From Comamonadaceae bacterium (GTDB taxonomy: Bacteria > Pseudomonadota > Gammaproteobacteria > Burkholderiales > Burkholderiaceae_C), in NCBI GenBank assembly GCA_947447985.1, contig CANFLX010000006.1, forward strand, positions 1 through 64,000: 64,000 nt of DNA, in the 5' to 3' direction. The notes under the pieces were generated by a model, which saw only the letters and a list, made by a program, of their open reading frames with translations, was not told where the DNA came from and made no database searches. The position numbers were made by a program, and so were the translations under genes. Shown in pieces: positions 17,878 to 26,693 of this stretch. Numbering within the stretch: the stretch's first letter is position 1; each line of letters begins with the position of its first letter.

Positions 17878-19098
17878 CTAAAGCACCGTGGTCTTGCTGA
17901 GCTCCATACGCCGTGCGGTTTGCTTGCCGGTCAGCACAAAACCGCGTTGCTGGCCATCGGCGTCCAAGAAGCGCCAGGCGCCACTGGTTTGTGCGGCCTC
18001 TGCGTCCAGCGCGTCGGCCACCCACTGACCAGGTGTGGCGGGGTGCGGTGCAGCCACCACGTTGGGCAAGGCTGGCGTTTTGACAGACATCGGCATCAAT
18101 GGAAACACCAGGGGTGTCGGCGTTCCCGCCAAGGTGGCTGCCAAGGCGCGAGCGGCATTCATGATGGGCATCACATACGGCAGGGTGCGTGCGCCGGCGC
18201 TGGCGTACTGCGCGCAGTCGCCCAAGGCATAGACATGTGCGGCGCTGCTTTGCAGCAAAGCATCCACCACCACGCCGCGCTCGCAGTGGATGTGCGCCGC
18301 CTGGGCCAGCGCCACGTCCGAGCGCAATCCAATGGCGCTGAGCACCAGGTCTGCCTCCACCGTCTCGCCGTTGGCCAGCGTAGCTTGCAGGGGTTTTGCA
18401 CCCGTGCTGCTATGCAGCGACTGCACGGTCGTTTCGAAGTGCCAGGTCACGCCCATGCCCGACAGGGCGGCTCGCATTTGGGTGCTCGCGCCTTCGGGCA
18501 GCAATGCCGCCAAGGGGCGCTGCGCCGGATCCACCACGTGCACCGTGTGGCCGCCGAGCACCAAATCGTTGGCAAATTCACAGCCGATCAGGCCTGCGCC
18601 CATGATCAGCACCGTCTTGGGGTCCGCACCCAGATGCTGCTGAAACTGCGCCAGATCGGTGAGTTGGTTGATGGACTGCACTTGCCCGGCAGCGTCGCCT
18701 TCCAACGGAATGCGGATAGGGTGCGCGCCGGTAGCGAGCACCAATTGCGCATAGGCCACTGGGTGCGCTACCCCGTCAGCGCCCGCTACCGACATGCTCT
18801 GCCCGCGGGTATCGATGGCGTTAACTTGCGTGTGCGCATGCAAGGTCAGGTTCAAGGTCTCGGCCATTTTGGCGGCGGGCGTAGTGACCAGCTGCTCGGC
18901 GCTGCGTTTTTGTGCGCAGGCATTGGACAGGGTGGGCTTGGCATAAAAGTCACCGCTGTCGGCGGTGACCAGCACGATGGGCGTGGTCGTGTCGAGCTTG
19001 CGAAACTCGCGCGCCGTCGTCCAGCCCGCCAAACCGGCGCCGATGATGACCAGCGCCGCGGCCTCGGGCGCCGAAGGGGGGGTGGAGGCGGCGCTCAA
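17878..19098 (-). CDS. Rubredoxin reductase-like FAD/NAD(P) oxidoreductase
   Basis: A 406-residue two-dinucleotide-binding flavoprotein. The FAD motif LVIIGAGLAGWTTAREFRKLD starts near residue 16. The NAD motif VLIMGAGLIGCEFANDLVLGG lies in the centre, and the FAD-contact motif HVYALGDCAQY near residue 300. This resembles rubredoxin-NAD(+) reductases. The start is unusual: the only usable codon before the FAD motif is a TTG directly after the stop of the rubredoxin gene, suggesting reinitiation. Context (rubrerythrin, rubredoxin, this gene) supports electron delivery to rubrerythrin. Confidence 0.85.
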   Translation of the reverse strand: MSAASTPPSAPEAAALVIIGAGLAGWTTAREFRKLDTTTPIVLVTADSGDFYAKPTLSNACAQKRSAEQLVTTPAAKMAETLNLTLHAHTQVNAIDTRGQSMSVAGADGVAHPVAYAQLVLATGAHPIRIPLEGDAAGQVQSINQLTDLAQFQQHLGADPKTVLIMGAGLIGCEFANDLVLGGHTVHVVDPAQRPLAALLPEGASTQMRAALSGMGVTWHFETTVQSLHSSTGAKPLQATLANGETVEADLVLSAIGLRSDVALAQAAHIHCERGVVVDALLQSSAAHVYALGDCAQYASAGARTLPYVMPIMNAARALAATLAGTPTPLVFPLMPMSVKTPALPNVVAAPHPATPGQWVADALDAEAAQTSGAWRFLDADGQQRGFVLTGKQTARRMELSKTTVL

Positions 19099-19263
19099 TC
19101 AGACCACCACGACTTCAAAGTCTGACTTGGCCACACCGCAATCGGGACAGGCCCAGGTCTCGGGCACATCGGCCCACAGGGTGCCGGGCGCCAAGCCATC
19201 TTCGGGTCGGCCAGCGGCCTCGTCATACACAAAGCCACACACGATGCAGATATAGGTTTTCAT
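19099..19263 (-). CDS. Rubredoxin
   Basis: A 54-residue iron protein starting at ATG 19263. The two Fe(Cys)4 knuckles are CIVCG (Cys6, Cys9) and CPDCG (Cys39, Cys42). Between them are the family hallmarks [18 protein letters not shown] and the WACPDC aromatic. Length and spacing are standard. It lies between rubrerythrin (upstream) and the reductase (downstream, starting at the next base) and should carry electrons between them. Confidence 0.95.
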   Translation of the reverse strand: MKTYICIVCGFVYDEAAGRPEDGLAPGTLWADVPETWACPDCGVAKSDFEVVVV

Positions 19264-19313
19264 GGTTTTTTCTTCCAATTCAATTCGGGGATGTTAAGGG
19301 GCAAACGCGTCGC

Positions 19314-19829
19314 TCAGTGCGCCTGCACGGTGGCGAGCACGGACTGGTAGTGCTTGGCGTGGCGTTCTTCGACTTTGGTGAGTGCGGCAAAGCGCTTTTG
19401 CGCGGTGCCCAAGGTGGTCTTGAGCGCAGTGGCTGCCTGCAAGGTCGCTTGGAAGGCCGCTGCATGGTCCTTGCTCTCGGCGATCTGGGCGTCGATTTCA
19501 GCGATCGCGGCAGTGTTGCCTTCGGCTTCGGCCGTTTTGCGAAAGCCAGGGTACATCTCGGTGTATTCGTAGGTCTCGCCGTCAATAGCCACTTGCAGCA
19601 TTTTTGCGGAGGTCATGCTGGCCTTGGGGTAGAGCAAATCAAGGTGGCCGAAGGCGTGCAGAATTTCTTGCGCTGCCGTTTCTTCGAAGGCGTGGGCCGT
19701 GGCCTCGTCGCCCAAAGCACGCGCCAGCTTGGCGAAGTACAGGTATTTGGCGTGCGCCATGGACTCGCCCGCAAAAGCAGATTCGAGGTTGGCCAGGGTT
19801 TTGATTTCGGGGCGGCTTGGAGTGGTCAT
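19314..19829 (-). CDS. Rubrerythrin without rubredoxin domain
   Basis: A 171-residue ferritin-like diiron protein. Carboxylate/histidine ligands appear in LESAFAGESMAHAKYLYFAK, FEETAAQEILHAFGH, EYTEMYPGFRKTAEAEG and KVEERHAKHY, a full set for a rubrerythrin four-helix bundle. Classical rubrerythrins carry a C-terminal rubredoxin domain. Here it is absent and a separate rubredoxin is encoded next. The expected reaction is reduction of H2O2 to water with electrons from the rubredoxin/reductase pair. A palindrome-rich leader precedes the gene. Confidence 0.9.
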   Translation of the reverse strand: MTTPSRPEIKTLANLESAFAGESMAHAKYLYFAKLARALGDEATAHAFEETAAQEILHAFGHLDLLYPKASMTSAKMLQVAIDGETYEYTEMYPGFRKTAEAEGNTAAIAEIDAQIAESKDHAAAFQATLQAATALKTTLGTAQKRFAALTKVEERHAKHYQSVLATVQAH

Positions 19830-19881
19830 GGCAAATTTCCTGGTGAGGGTTACAAAGTACCGCTGGGGTTAAGTCAATCGG

Positions 19882-19946
19882 TATAGCTTGAATCATAGGC
19901 AAATGCTATGGTTTAAGCCAATTGGAAATGGCTAAGGTCGCCATAG
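19882..19946. promoter_or_regulatory. Palindrome-rich operator region of rubrerythrin operon
   Basis: Three inverted repeats lie within 65 bp. CATAG (894-898)-N7-CTATG (906-910) contains the exact ATAG-N7-CTAT spacing of an OxyR half operator. CCAATTGG (918-925) is an 8-bp palindrome, and ATGGC-N7-GCCAT (928-944) has the same spacing. Positions are relative to 19000. The element fits peroxide control of the downstream operon, but only one OxyR half-site matches well. Confidence 0.4.
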
Positions 19947-20024
19947 CGCAAGCTCCCCTCACAAATTATGGGCAGAGCAAGCGGCCCGCACCGTGTGACA
20001 GAGCACGAAACGCTATGGGCGCAC

Positions 20025-22268
20025 TCACAGTTTGAGTTCGAGTCTGGCTTGCCAATTCACAAAGCTTGGCGCGGTGGTGAGCGTGGTGTCGCGCTGGGCT
20101 TGGCCAGCGGAGTTGGAGGTCAGCAAGGTCCCGCCAGTCAGGTAATCGCGCGCGGTGAAATTGCTGGCCACCACGCGCAGTTGCGCGCGCGGGCTGAAAA
20201 TCCACACCACGGTTGCGTCTGCCACCAACTTGTCGCTTTGAAACACGTCTTGCGCATTGGACAAGCGGGTGGTGTAGCCGGGGGTGAAATTCAGATTGCC
20301 GCTGAACTTGAGCGGCCAGCCCCTGGGCTGGTAGTCAGCACCGAAGTTGGCGGTGCCGTCTGGCTGCTGGTCCAAGCGGTTGTTGGGGCCGCTCACCCCA
20401 TCAAGGCTGGAGCGAAACAGACTCAGGTTGGCGCGCAGGTCCACGGGCGGGGCGTGCGCAAGCCATTCCGTCAGCCTGAGTTTGGCTTCGAGTTCCACGC
20501 CTTGTGTGGTGGCGGCACCGACGTTTTGCATGCGCGCGACCCAACGCGGCACGTTGGACCAGGACACGCTTTCGAGCGTCGTTTGGCTGCGCATCACGTT
20601 GCTGATCTGGCGGACGAAAAAATTAGCGCTGAGCAAACCACCGCGGGACAAGTAGTGTTCAAACGCCAAGTCCACGCCCGTGGCCAGCTCCGGCATCAAG
20701 TTGGGGTTGCCAGCAGTATCCGGTTGCAATTGCGTGTTACTGCCTGAGGCCGGGTACATGGTGTTTTCTGTGTGCGCGGCGATCAAGTTGGACAAATAGG
20801 GTGCTCGGTAGCTGCGCGTCAGGCTGGCGCGCCACTGGTCCTTCACCGCCAGATCGGGCCGCCATACCGCGTGCAACAGCGGGGTCAGCACCTGGCTGTC
20901 GTTGCCCACTTCGTCGGCTCCTGCGCTCACGCTGCCGCGTGTGCGAATGCCCTCCCAGCGCAGGCCCGCGTGCGCTGCCCAGTGCGGATCAATCTCCCAT
21001 TCGTCTTGCGTGTACACGGCGGCACGCACGCTGCTGGCCAGCAAATTGCCGTCAAAGTCGGTGAGCGCCGCTTCACCAGCGCGTCGGGAACTGGCGGTCT
21101 CGTTGCGCTGGTTGGACTCCAGCTCCACCCCGCTGACCAGGCTGTGTTTGTCGGCTATGGACTGGGTGTATTTGGCAGTCGTGCTCCAGGTCGTGTCCTG
21201 CTGGTCGGATTGCGTGTCGCTAGGGTCCGGGTGATGGCCGCCTAGGTAACTTTGCCAAGCCTCGTTGCGCCATTGGCTGCGCCCCAGGCTGCTGTTGAGC
21301 AACCAGCGCCCGCCGCCCTCCATTTTGTGGGCCCAGCTGCCGGCCAAACGCAGGCTGTTGTAGCTGCTCTCCGAGGTGCCTGCACTGCTGTCATAGGGCG
21401 CTTGGCCGGCCGTCTGCGTGAGCACGCTGCTGCTCTGGCCTTTGCGTTGGGTGGCGATCAGCATGGGCATCAGGGTGAAGGTGTCGCCGCCTGCACCATT
21501 CCATTGCAGGCGCGCGTTGGCGTGCAGCATGTCACGCTGGCTGGTGGAGGCCGTGGACTCGACCTGGTTGACCTGCGTGTTGGTGACCAGGTTGTCGCTC
21601 AAGGTGGTCTTGACTTGGTCACTGTTGCGCTCGCTGTGCGCCACCGCCACCGAGACGTTGTAGTTCACCCCGTCCACCGTGTCGTTGCGCGACCACGACG
21701 CGCCCGGTGAGGTGTGGCCGTTTTCCACAGAGGTCCCCAGGTTGAGGTTGTTCAGGGTTTTCGCGTAGCCGCCCCGGGTGATGATGTTGATCGTCCCGGC
21801 CACCGCTTGTGCACCAGTCTCTGCGGTTGGTGCACGCAGAATTTCAATGCGCTCCACCTGCTCAGGCGCAATATCGTCGGTCGAAAAGCCCCGGGGTGCC
21901 CGTTCACCATCAATCAAGATTTGGGTGTAGCCGCTGCCCAGCCCCCGCATGCGGGGTGCACCGCCCTGGCCCGGGCGTCCGCCCACGGTCACGCCAGGTA
22001 AGCGCTTGAACAATTCACCGAGTGTGGAGTCGCCATAGCGTTCAATCTCTTCGCGCCCAATGACGATCTTGGCGGCCGTGGACTGGCGGCGCTCTTCCGT
22101 CTCGCGGTTGGCGCGAATCTCCACGGCTTTGAGTTCGGTGCCTTGCACCTTGGGCGTTGCGTCCGCAGGTGCTTCCGGCGCGGCGGACTGCTCTTGCGCC
22201 ATCAAAGAGGCACTGGCCAAGCCCAGCAGCAGCGCAGCTAGGCGCGTCGGAATCCTTGCGTTCGTCAT
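20025..22268 (-). CDS. TonB-dependent outer-membrane receptor
   Basis: A 747-residue outer-membrane receptor. A signal peptide (LAALLLGLASASLMAQ) is followed by the plug domain, with STLGELFKRLPGVTVGG, PRMRGLGSGYTQILIDGERAP and QVERIEILRAPTAETGAQAVAGTINIIT. A 22-strand barrel follows, including the RSYRAPYLSNL motif. The N-terminus lacks a clear FecA-type signalling domain. The ligand (siderophore, heme, cobalamin or other) cannot be read from the sequence. No Fur box was recognised in the short upstream gap to pepP. The neighbouring genes do not indicate a substrate. Confidence 0.9.
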   Translation of the reverse strand: MTNARIPTRLAALLLGLASASLMAQEQSAAPEAPADATPKVQGTELKAVEIRANRETEERRQSTAAKIVIGREEIERYGDSTLGELFKRLPGVTVGGRPGQGGAPRMRGLGSGYTQILIDGERAPRGFSTDDIAPEQVERIEILRAPTAETGAQAVAGTINIITRGGYAKTLNNLNLGTSVENGHTSPGASWSRNDTVDGVNYNVSVAVAHSERNSDQVKTTLSDNLVTNTQVNQVESTASTSQRDMLHANARLQWNGAGGDTFTLMPMLIATQRKGQSSSVLTQTAGQAPYDSSAGTSESSYNSLRLAGSWAHKMEGGGRWLLNSSLGRSQWRNEAWQSYLGGHHPDPSDTQSDQQDTTWSTTAKYTQSIADKHSLVSGVELESNQRNETASSRRAGEAALTDFDGNLLASSVRAAVYTQDEWEIDPHWAAHAGLRWEGIRTRGSVSAGADEVGNDSQVLTPLLHAVWRPDLAVKDQWRASLTRSYRAPYLSNLIAAHTENTMYPASGSNTQLQPDTAGNPNLMPELATGVDLAFEHYLSRGGLLSANFFVRQISNVMRSQTTLESVSWSNVPRWVARMQNVGAATTQGVELEAKLRLTEWLAHAPPVDLRANLSLFRSSLDGVSGPNNRLDQQPDGTANFGADYQPRGWPLKFSGNLNFTPGYTTRLSNAQDVFQSDKLVADATVVWIFSPRAQLRVVASNFTARDYLTGGTLLTSNSAGQAQRDTTLTTAPSFVNWQARLELKL

Positions 22269-22335
22269 AGTGGGTTGCTGAAAAATAGGCCGACCTTAGC
22301 CGCTTCAGGTAAAGCGCGGATGTCAGCCGGGCCGC

Positions 22336-23727
22336 TTAGGCGCGCATCAGCGCTTCAATGGCGTCGATCTCCACCGGCACGCCACGGCTGATCAACTCGC
22401 AACCGGTGTCGGTGACGATGGCGTCGTCCTCGATGCGGATACCAATGCCGTGGAACTGCTCGGGCACGCCGGGCGCCGGGCGCACATAGATACCCGGCTC
22501 AATGGTCAGCACCATGCCTGCACGCAAAACGCGCGCGGGCCGGTTGACGATGGTCTCGCCGGTAAGTGCGTCGCGCCGGGTGGTGGCCTGGCCGATTTCG
22601 CTGGGTTCGGTGTAAGCGCCGCAGTCGTGCACATCCATGCCCAGCCAGTGGCCGGTGCGGTGCATGTAGAAGGGGAAGTACGCCCGCTTCTCAATCACGT
22701 CTAGCAGGCTGCCCACCTTGTTGGCATCGAGCAGTCCCAGGTCCAGCATGCCCTGCGCCAGCACTGCCACGGTCGCCTCGTGCGGGTCAGTGAAGCGCGC
22801 GCCAGCACGCGTGGCCTGCACCGCAGCGTGTTGCGAGGCCAGCACCAGTTCATACAGCGCGCGCTGCGGGCCGGTGAACTTGCCGTTGGCCGGAAAAGTA
22901 CGCGTGATGTCCGAGGCATAGCCGTCGAGCTCGCAACCTGCGTCAATCAGCACCAGCTCGCCGTCACGCACCAGGCCGGCGTCGGCACGGTAGTGCAGCA
23001 CGCAGGCGTTGTCACCTGCTGCAACGATGGAACCATAGGCGGGGCACTGCGAACCGTGCCTGCGAAACTCGTGCAAGAGCTCTGCGTCCAGGTGGTATTC
23101 ACGCACTTCCTGGCCCGCACGCAGCATGCGCGCGCTCAGCTGCATGGCGCGGATATGGCCACCCGCGCTGATTTGCGCGGCACGGCGCATGGTGTCTTGC
23201 TCAGACGCGTCTTTGACCAGCCGCATTTCATCCAGCGGTTCGCACAAGTCGCGCTGCGAAGTCGGGCACAAGGTGCCGTAGCGCACCCGGTCGCGCAGCG
23301 GCTGCAACCAGCCGTTGACACGGGCTTCCAGCCCCTTGTGCGTCGCAAACGGGTACCACACGGTGTCACAGCCATCCATCAACAGCGGCATGCGGGTGTC
23401 GAGCTCGTCGATGGAATAGGCCTCGTCCACACCCAAGGCAGAAGGTGCCGCCTGCGGCCCCAGGCGTCTACCGTCCCAGGTCTCGCGCTCCAGGTCTTTG
23501 GGCAGGCAAAACAAAATGCTTTTGCCGCTGCCGGTAATCACCAGCAATGCGCGCGGCTCGGTAAAGCCACTGAGGTAATGAAAGTAGCTGTCGAACCGGT
23601 ACAAAAAATCCGCATCGCGATTGCGTTGCTGCTCAGGCGCGGTGGGAATCAGCGCAATGCCCTTGGCGCCCATGTGGGCGGCCAGACGGGCGCGGCGCTC
23701 GGAGTAGTGGGATGCGGTGGTGCTCAT
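22336..23727 (-). CDS. pepP: Xaa-Pro aminopeptidase PepP
   Basis: A 463-residue M24 metallopeptidase that removes N-terminal residues preceding proline. Pita-bread-fold ligands appear in LIDAGCELDGYASDITRTFP (two Asp), HRTGHWLGMDVHD (His), TIEPGIYV (Glu) and GIRIEDDAIVT (Glu). The N-terminal domain has FLYRFDSYFHYLSGFTEP, typical of PepP. ATG at 23727 is preferred over a GTG two codons upstream. In many proteobacteria pepP sits with ubiH/ubiF; here the adjacent same-strand gene is the TonB receptor, with no evident link. Confidence 0.94.
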   Translation of the reverse strand: MSTTASHYSERRARLAAHMGAKGIALIPTAPEQQRNRDADFLYRFDSYFHYLSGFTEPRALLVITGSGKSILFCLPKDLERETWDGRRLGPQAAPSALGVDEAYSIDELDTRMPLLMDGCDTVWYPFATHKGLEARVNGWLQPLRDRVRYGTLCPTSQRDLCEPLDEMRLVKDASEQDTMRRAAQISAGGHIRAMQLSARMLRAGQEVREYHLDAELLHEFRRHGSQCPAYGSIVAAGDNACVLHYRADAGLVRDGELVLIDAGCELDGYASDITRTFPANGKFTGPQRALYELVLASQHAAVQATRAGARFTDPHEATVAVLAQGMLDLGLLDANKVGSLLDVIEKRAYFPFYMHRTGHWLGMDVHDCGAYTEPSEIGQATTRRDALTGETIVNRPARVLRAGMVLTIEPGIYVRPAPGVPEQFHGIGIRIEDDAIVTDTGCELISRGVPVEIDAIEALMRA

Positions 23728-23802
23728 CCGCACATTCTAGAAGTGCGGATGGGGTGTTGGCCGCGTGGGGTCTAGGGTGCTGCGCCCGCCGACCCGAGCC
23801 AC

Positions 23803-23883
23803 ATGGCGATCAACGGCAAGATTCCCATTCCTTTTGATCTGGATACCGAACGGCACCGTTATCTCCGCGTTCTGCAAGGCTAA
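23803..23883 (+). CDS. Possible 26-codon leader ORF upstream of DUF1800 gene
   Basis: ATG at 23803 opens a 26-residue frame (beginning MAINGKIPIPFDLD, ending RVLQG) whose TAA is immediately followed by the ATG of the next gene in another frame. The composition (charged, no low complexity) is protein-like, but no Shine-Dalgarno is evident and I recognise no family. It could be a coupled leader peptide or chance. Confidence 0.3.
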   Translation: MAINGKIPIPFDLDTERHRYLRVLQG

Positions 23884-23884
23884 T

Positions 23885-25453
23885 ATGCTGCGCATGAACC
23901 CTACTTTGCGCTGTGGCAGCGTCTTGAGCTTGCTTTCATTGCTGTTCGTCTGGTCCACCTTGTACGGGTGCGCGCCACTACCAGCCGCTGAAAAAAGAGC
24001 GCCATTGCCCGCGGATGTCCAGGCCTCCTACGCCTGGTTGAACCGGGTTACATGGGGTGCCACAACGAGCGCCGCGCAGCAATTGGCCCAACTTGGGCAG
24101 CGGCAGTGGTTACAACAGCAATTGCAAGCCAGTAACAGCGATCTGCCCGAGCCTGCGCGCACCACGGTGCACGCCATGACCGTCAGCCAAACGGGACTTA
24201 CCGACCTGGTGCTCAAAATGGAGCAGCAGCGTAAGGACGCTGACAGCGTCAAAGACGATGCCGGGAAAAAGCTGGCGCAACAGGCGTATCAAGCGGAGAT
24301 GTCTAGACTGGCTCGCGAAGCGGCAACGCGCCACCTGCTGCGAGCGCTCTACAGCCCCGCGCAAGTGCAGGAGCAGATGACCTGGTTTTGGCTGAACCAC
24401 TTTAATGTGCACAGCGCCAAGCACAACTTGCGCGCCATGGTGGGCGACTATGAAGAGAGTGCATTGCGCCCCAACGCGCTCGGACATTTTCGTGACCTGC
24501 TCGGCGCGGTCGCCTACCACCCGGCCGTGCTGCGCTACCTGGACAACGAACAGAATGCCGATGGGCGTATCAACGAGAACTTCGCCCGCGAACTGATGGA
24601 GCTGCATACGTTGGGAGTGGACGGGGGCTACAGCCAAAGCGACGTTCAAGAGCTTGCCAAGGTGCTGACCGGTGTAGGCGTCAATTTGGGCACCAGCAAT
24701 CCCACCATCCGCAAGGGCCTCAGCCACTGGTATGTGCGCCGTGGCCTGTTTGAATTTAATCCACAGCGCCATGACATGGGCACCAAAACCCTGCTGGGGC
24801 ACCACGTCTCAGGTGGAGGCCTGCCGGAAGTCGACGCTGCGCTCGATATCTTGGCCGGTCACCCTGCGACCGCGCGTTTCGTGAGCCGTAAATTGGCCAC
24901 GTTTTGGCTCTCAGACACCCCACCACCAGCGCTCATCGATCGCATGGTTAGCACCTGGAAGGTCACAGACGGACACATCGCCAAAGTCTTGGAGACTTTG
25001 TTTACCGCGCCAGAATTCATGAATGCGCCGCCCGCCAAGTTCAAAGACCCGATGCGCTACGTGGTGTCCTCGGTGCGGCTGGCCTATGACGAAAAAGTGG
25101 TTCTCAACGTGGGCCCCATGCTGAATTGGATCAATCGCATGGGCGAGCCCCTGTACGGACGCCAAACCCCCGATGGATATCCTCTGGTGGCCTCGGGCTG
25201 GGACAGTGCAGGCCAATTGAACACGCGCTTTGAAATTGCCAAGGCCATCGGCTCCGGCAGTGCAGGCCTGTTCAAAACCGAAGGCCCGCAACCGACAGAG
25301 AGGGCCGCTTTTCCGCAGCTTGCCAATGCTTTGTATTTCCAATCGATTCAAGCCACCCTGAGTGCCGCCACGCGCGCTGCGCTGGAACAAGCGAACACGC
25401 CGCAGGAGTGGAATACTTTTTTGCTTGCCGCACCTGAGTGGATGCAGCGCTAG
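23885..25453 (+). CDS. DUF1800 family protein, predicted lipoprotein
   Basis: A protein of about 520 aa of the DUF1800 family. ATGs at 23885 and 23894 both precede a signal sequence with a lipobox-like TLYGC, suggesting export and lipidation. Family blocks visible are LNRVTWGATTSA, TWFWLNHFNVHS, GHFRDLLGAVAYHPAVLRYLDN, NENFARELMELHTLGVDGGYSQ DVQELAKVLTG and HHVSGGG...DILAGHPATARFVSRKLATF (quoted in parts). Function is unknown. The family nearly always neighbours a DUF1501 gene, as here with a 15-bp gap, implying a shared extracytoplasmic role. Confidence 0.88.
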   Translation: MLRMNPTLRCGSVLSLLSLLFVWSTLYGCAPLPAAEKRAPLPADVQASYAWLNRVTWGATTSAAQQLAQLGQRQWLQQQLQASNSDLPEPARTTVHAMTVSQTGLTDLVLKMEQQRKDADSVKDDAGKKLAQQAYQAEMSRLAREAATRHLLRALYSPAQVQEQMTWFWLNHFNVHSAKHNLRAMVGDYEESALRPNALGHFRDLLGAVAYHPAVLRYLDNEQNADGRINENFARELMELHTLGVDGGYSQSDVQELAKVLTGVGVNLGTSNPTIRKGLSHWYVRRGLFEFNPQRHDMGTKTLLGHHVSGGGLPEVDAALDILAGHPATARFVSRKLATFWLSDTPPPALIDRMVSTWKVTDGHIAKVLETLFTAPEFMNAPPAKFKDPMRYVVSSVRLAYDEKVVLNVGPMLNWINRMGEPLYGRQTPDGYPLVASGWDSAGQLNTRFEIAKAIGSGSAGLFKTEGPQPTERAAFPQLANALYFQSIQATLSAATRAALEQANTPQEWNTFLLAAPEWMQR

Positions 25454-25468
25454 CCACTGGGGTCTCGA

Positions 25469-26686
25469 ATGCATCGCCGCCATTTTTTAAGCACGACTTT
25501 GCGCACCACCGTGGCCGCGACGTTTGGCCTGCCGGGCATTGCACTGCATGCGAAAACCAGCAGCAGCACTGGAACTCCTAAGTTTCTGTTTGTGTTCCTG
25601 CGCGGAGGCATGGACGCAGCAAGCCTGTTGGTGCCCACGAGCAGCAGCTTCTACTACGAAGTCCGGCCCGATATCGCGATTGCCAAACCCAGCTCCGAGT
25701 GGTCCAGCGCATTGCCGCTCACGTCGGACTGGGGATTGCACCCTGTGCTGCGCGATTCCTTGTATCCGATGTTTCACCAAGGCGAACTGGCGTTTGTGCC
25801 CTTCAGCGGTACGGGCGATTTGTCGCGCAGTCACTTTGAAACCCAAGACAGCATTGAGCTAGGTCAGCTCAACAACAACACCATCAACTATGGCTCAGGC
25901 TTCTTGAACCGACTGGCCGTGCAACTGCAGAGCGCTCAAGCGGTGCTGCCCATGGCCTTTACCGATCAATTGCCGATGGCATTGCAGGGCAGTCTGCGAG
26001 TGCCCAATACGAGTCTGCGCAATCTGTCCAAGCCCTCGGTTGACGCACGCCAGAGCAGCGTGATTGCGTCAATGTACAAAGGCAGCCGCCTGGAGGAGTC
26101 TGTGCAAAGCGGTTTTTCCGTTCGTGATCAAGTGATGCGGGAAATGGCTGCCGAGATGGACGCCGCCAGCCGGGGCGCGATGACCGCCAAGGGCTTTGAA
26201 CTGGAGGCCCGCCGAATTGCCCGCTTGATGCGCGACCACTACGCGCTGGGGTTTGTGGACGTGGGCGGCTGGGACACCCATGTGGCGCAAGGCGCCGCCG
26301 CCGGGTACCTGGCAAGTCGTTTGGACGAGCTCGGTCAAGGCCTGGCCGCATATTCCCAGGAGATGGGTGCCCAATGGGGGAACACGGTGGTGGTGGTCAT
26401 GAGCGAATTCGGTCGTACCTTGCGGCAAAACGGCAACCGCGGCACCGACCACGGGCACGGCAGCGTGATGTGGGTGCTAGGCGGGGCGGTGCACGGCGGG
26501 CAAGTCGTGGGTGAGCAAGTGCCCATCCAAGCGACAACGCTTTTTCAAAACCGCGACTACCCTGTATTGAACGAGTACCGCAGCGTATTGGGCGGCATTT
26601 TCAAGCGCCTGTGGGGCTTGAACGACGGCCAACTCCACCATGTTTTTCCTGGTTATGGCGGCGCCCATGACTGGGGCCTTGTCTAA
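25469..26686 (+). CDS. DUF1501 family protein, exported
   Basis: A 405-residue protein with an N-terminal RRHFLSTTLRTTVAATFGLPG, a plausible Tat signal. DUF1501 proteins resemble sulfatase/alkaline-phosphatase-fold hydrolases. Visible blocks are FVFLRGGMDAASLLVP, SRSHFETQDSIE, FVDVGGWDTHVAQG, VVVVMSEFGRTLRQNGNRGTDHGHG and GGAVHGGQVVG, whose Asp/His residues look like metal ligands. The pairing with DUF1800 just upstream is typical. The substrate is unknown. It ends seven bases before the convergent P450 stop, leaving no room for a separate terminator. Confidence 0.88.
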   Translation: MHRRHFLSTTLRTTVAATFGLPGIALHAKTSSSTGTPKFLFVFLRGGMDAASLLVPTSSSFYYEVRPDIAIAKPSSEWSSALPLTSDWGLHPVLRDSLYPMFHQGELAFVPFSGTGDLSRSHFETQDSIELGQLNNNTINYGSGFLNRLAVQLQSAQAVLPMAFTDQLPMALQGSLRVPNTSLRNLSKPSVDARQSSVIASMYKGSRLEESVQSGFSVRDQVMREMAAEMDAASRGAMTAKGFELEARRIARLMRDHYALGFVDVGGWDTHVAQGAAAGYLASRLDELGQGLAAYSQEMGAQWGNTVVVVMSEFGRTLRQNGNRGTDHGHGSVMWVLGGAVHGGQVVGEQVPIQATTLFQNRDYPVLNEYRSVLGGIFKRLWGLNDGQLHHVFPGYGGAHDWGLV

Positions 26687-26693
26687 CGGGCGT

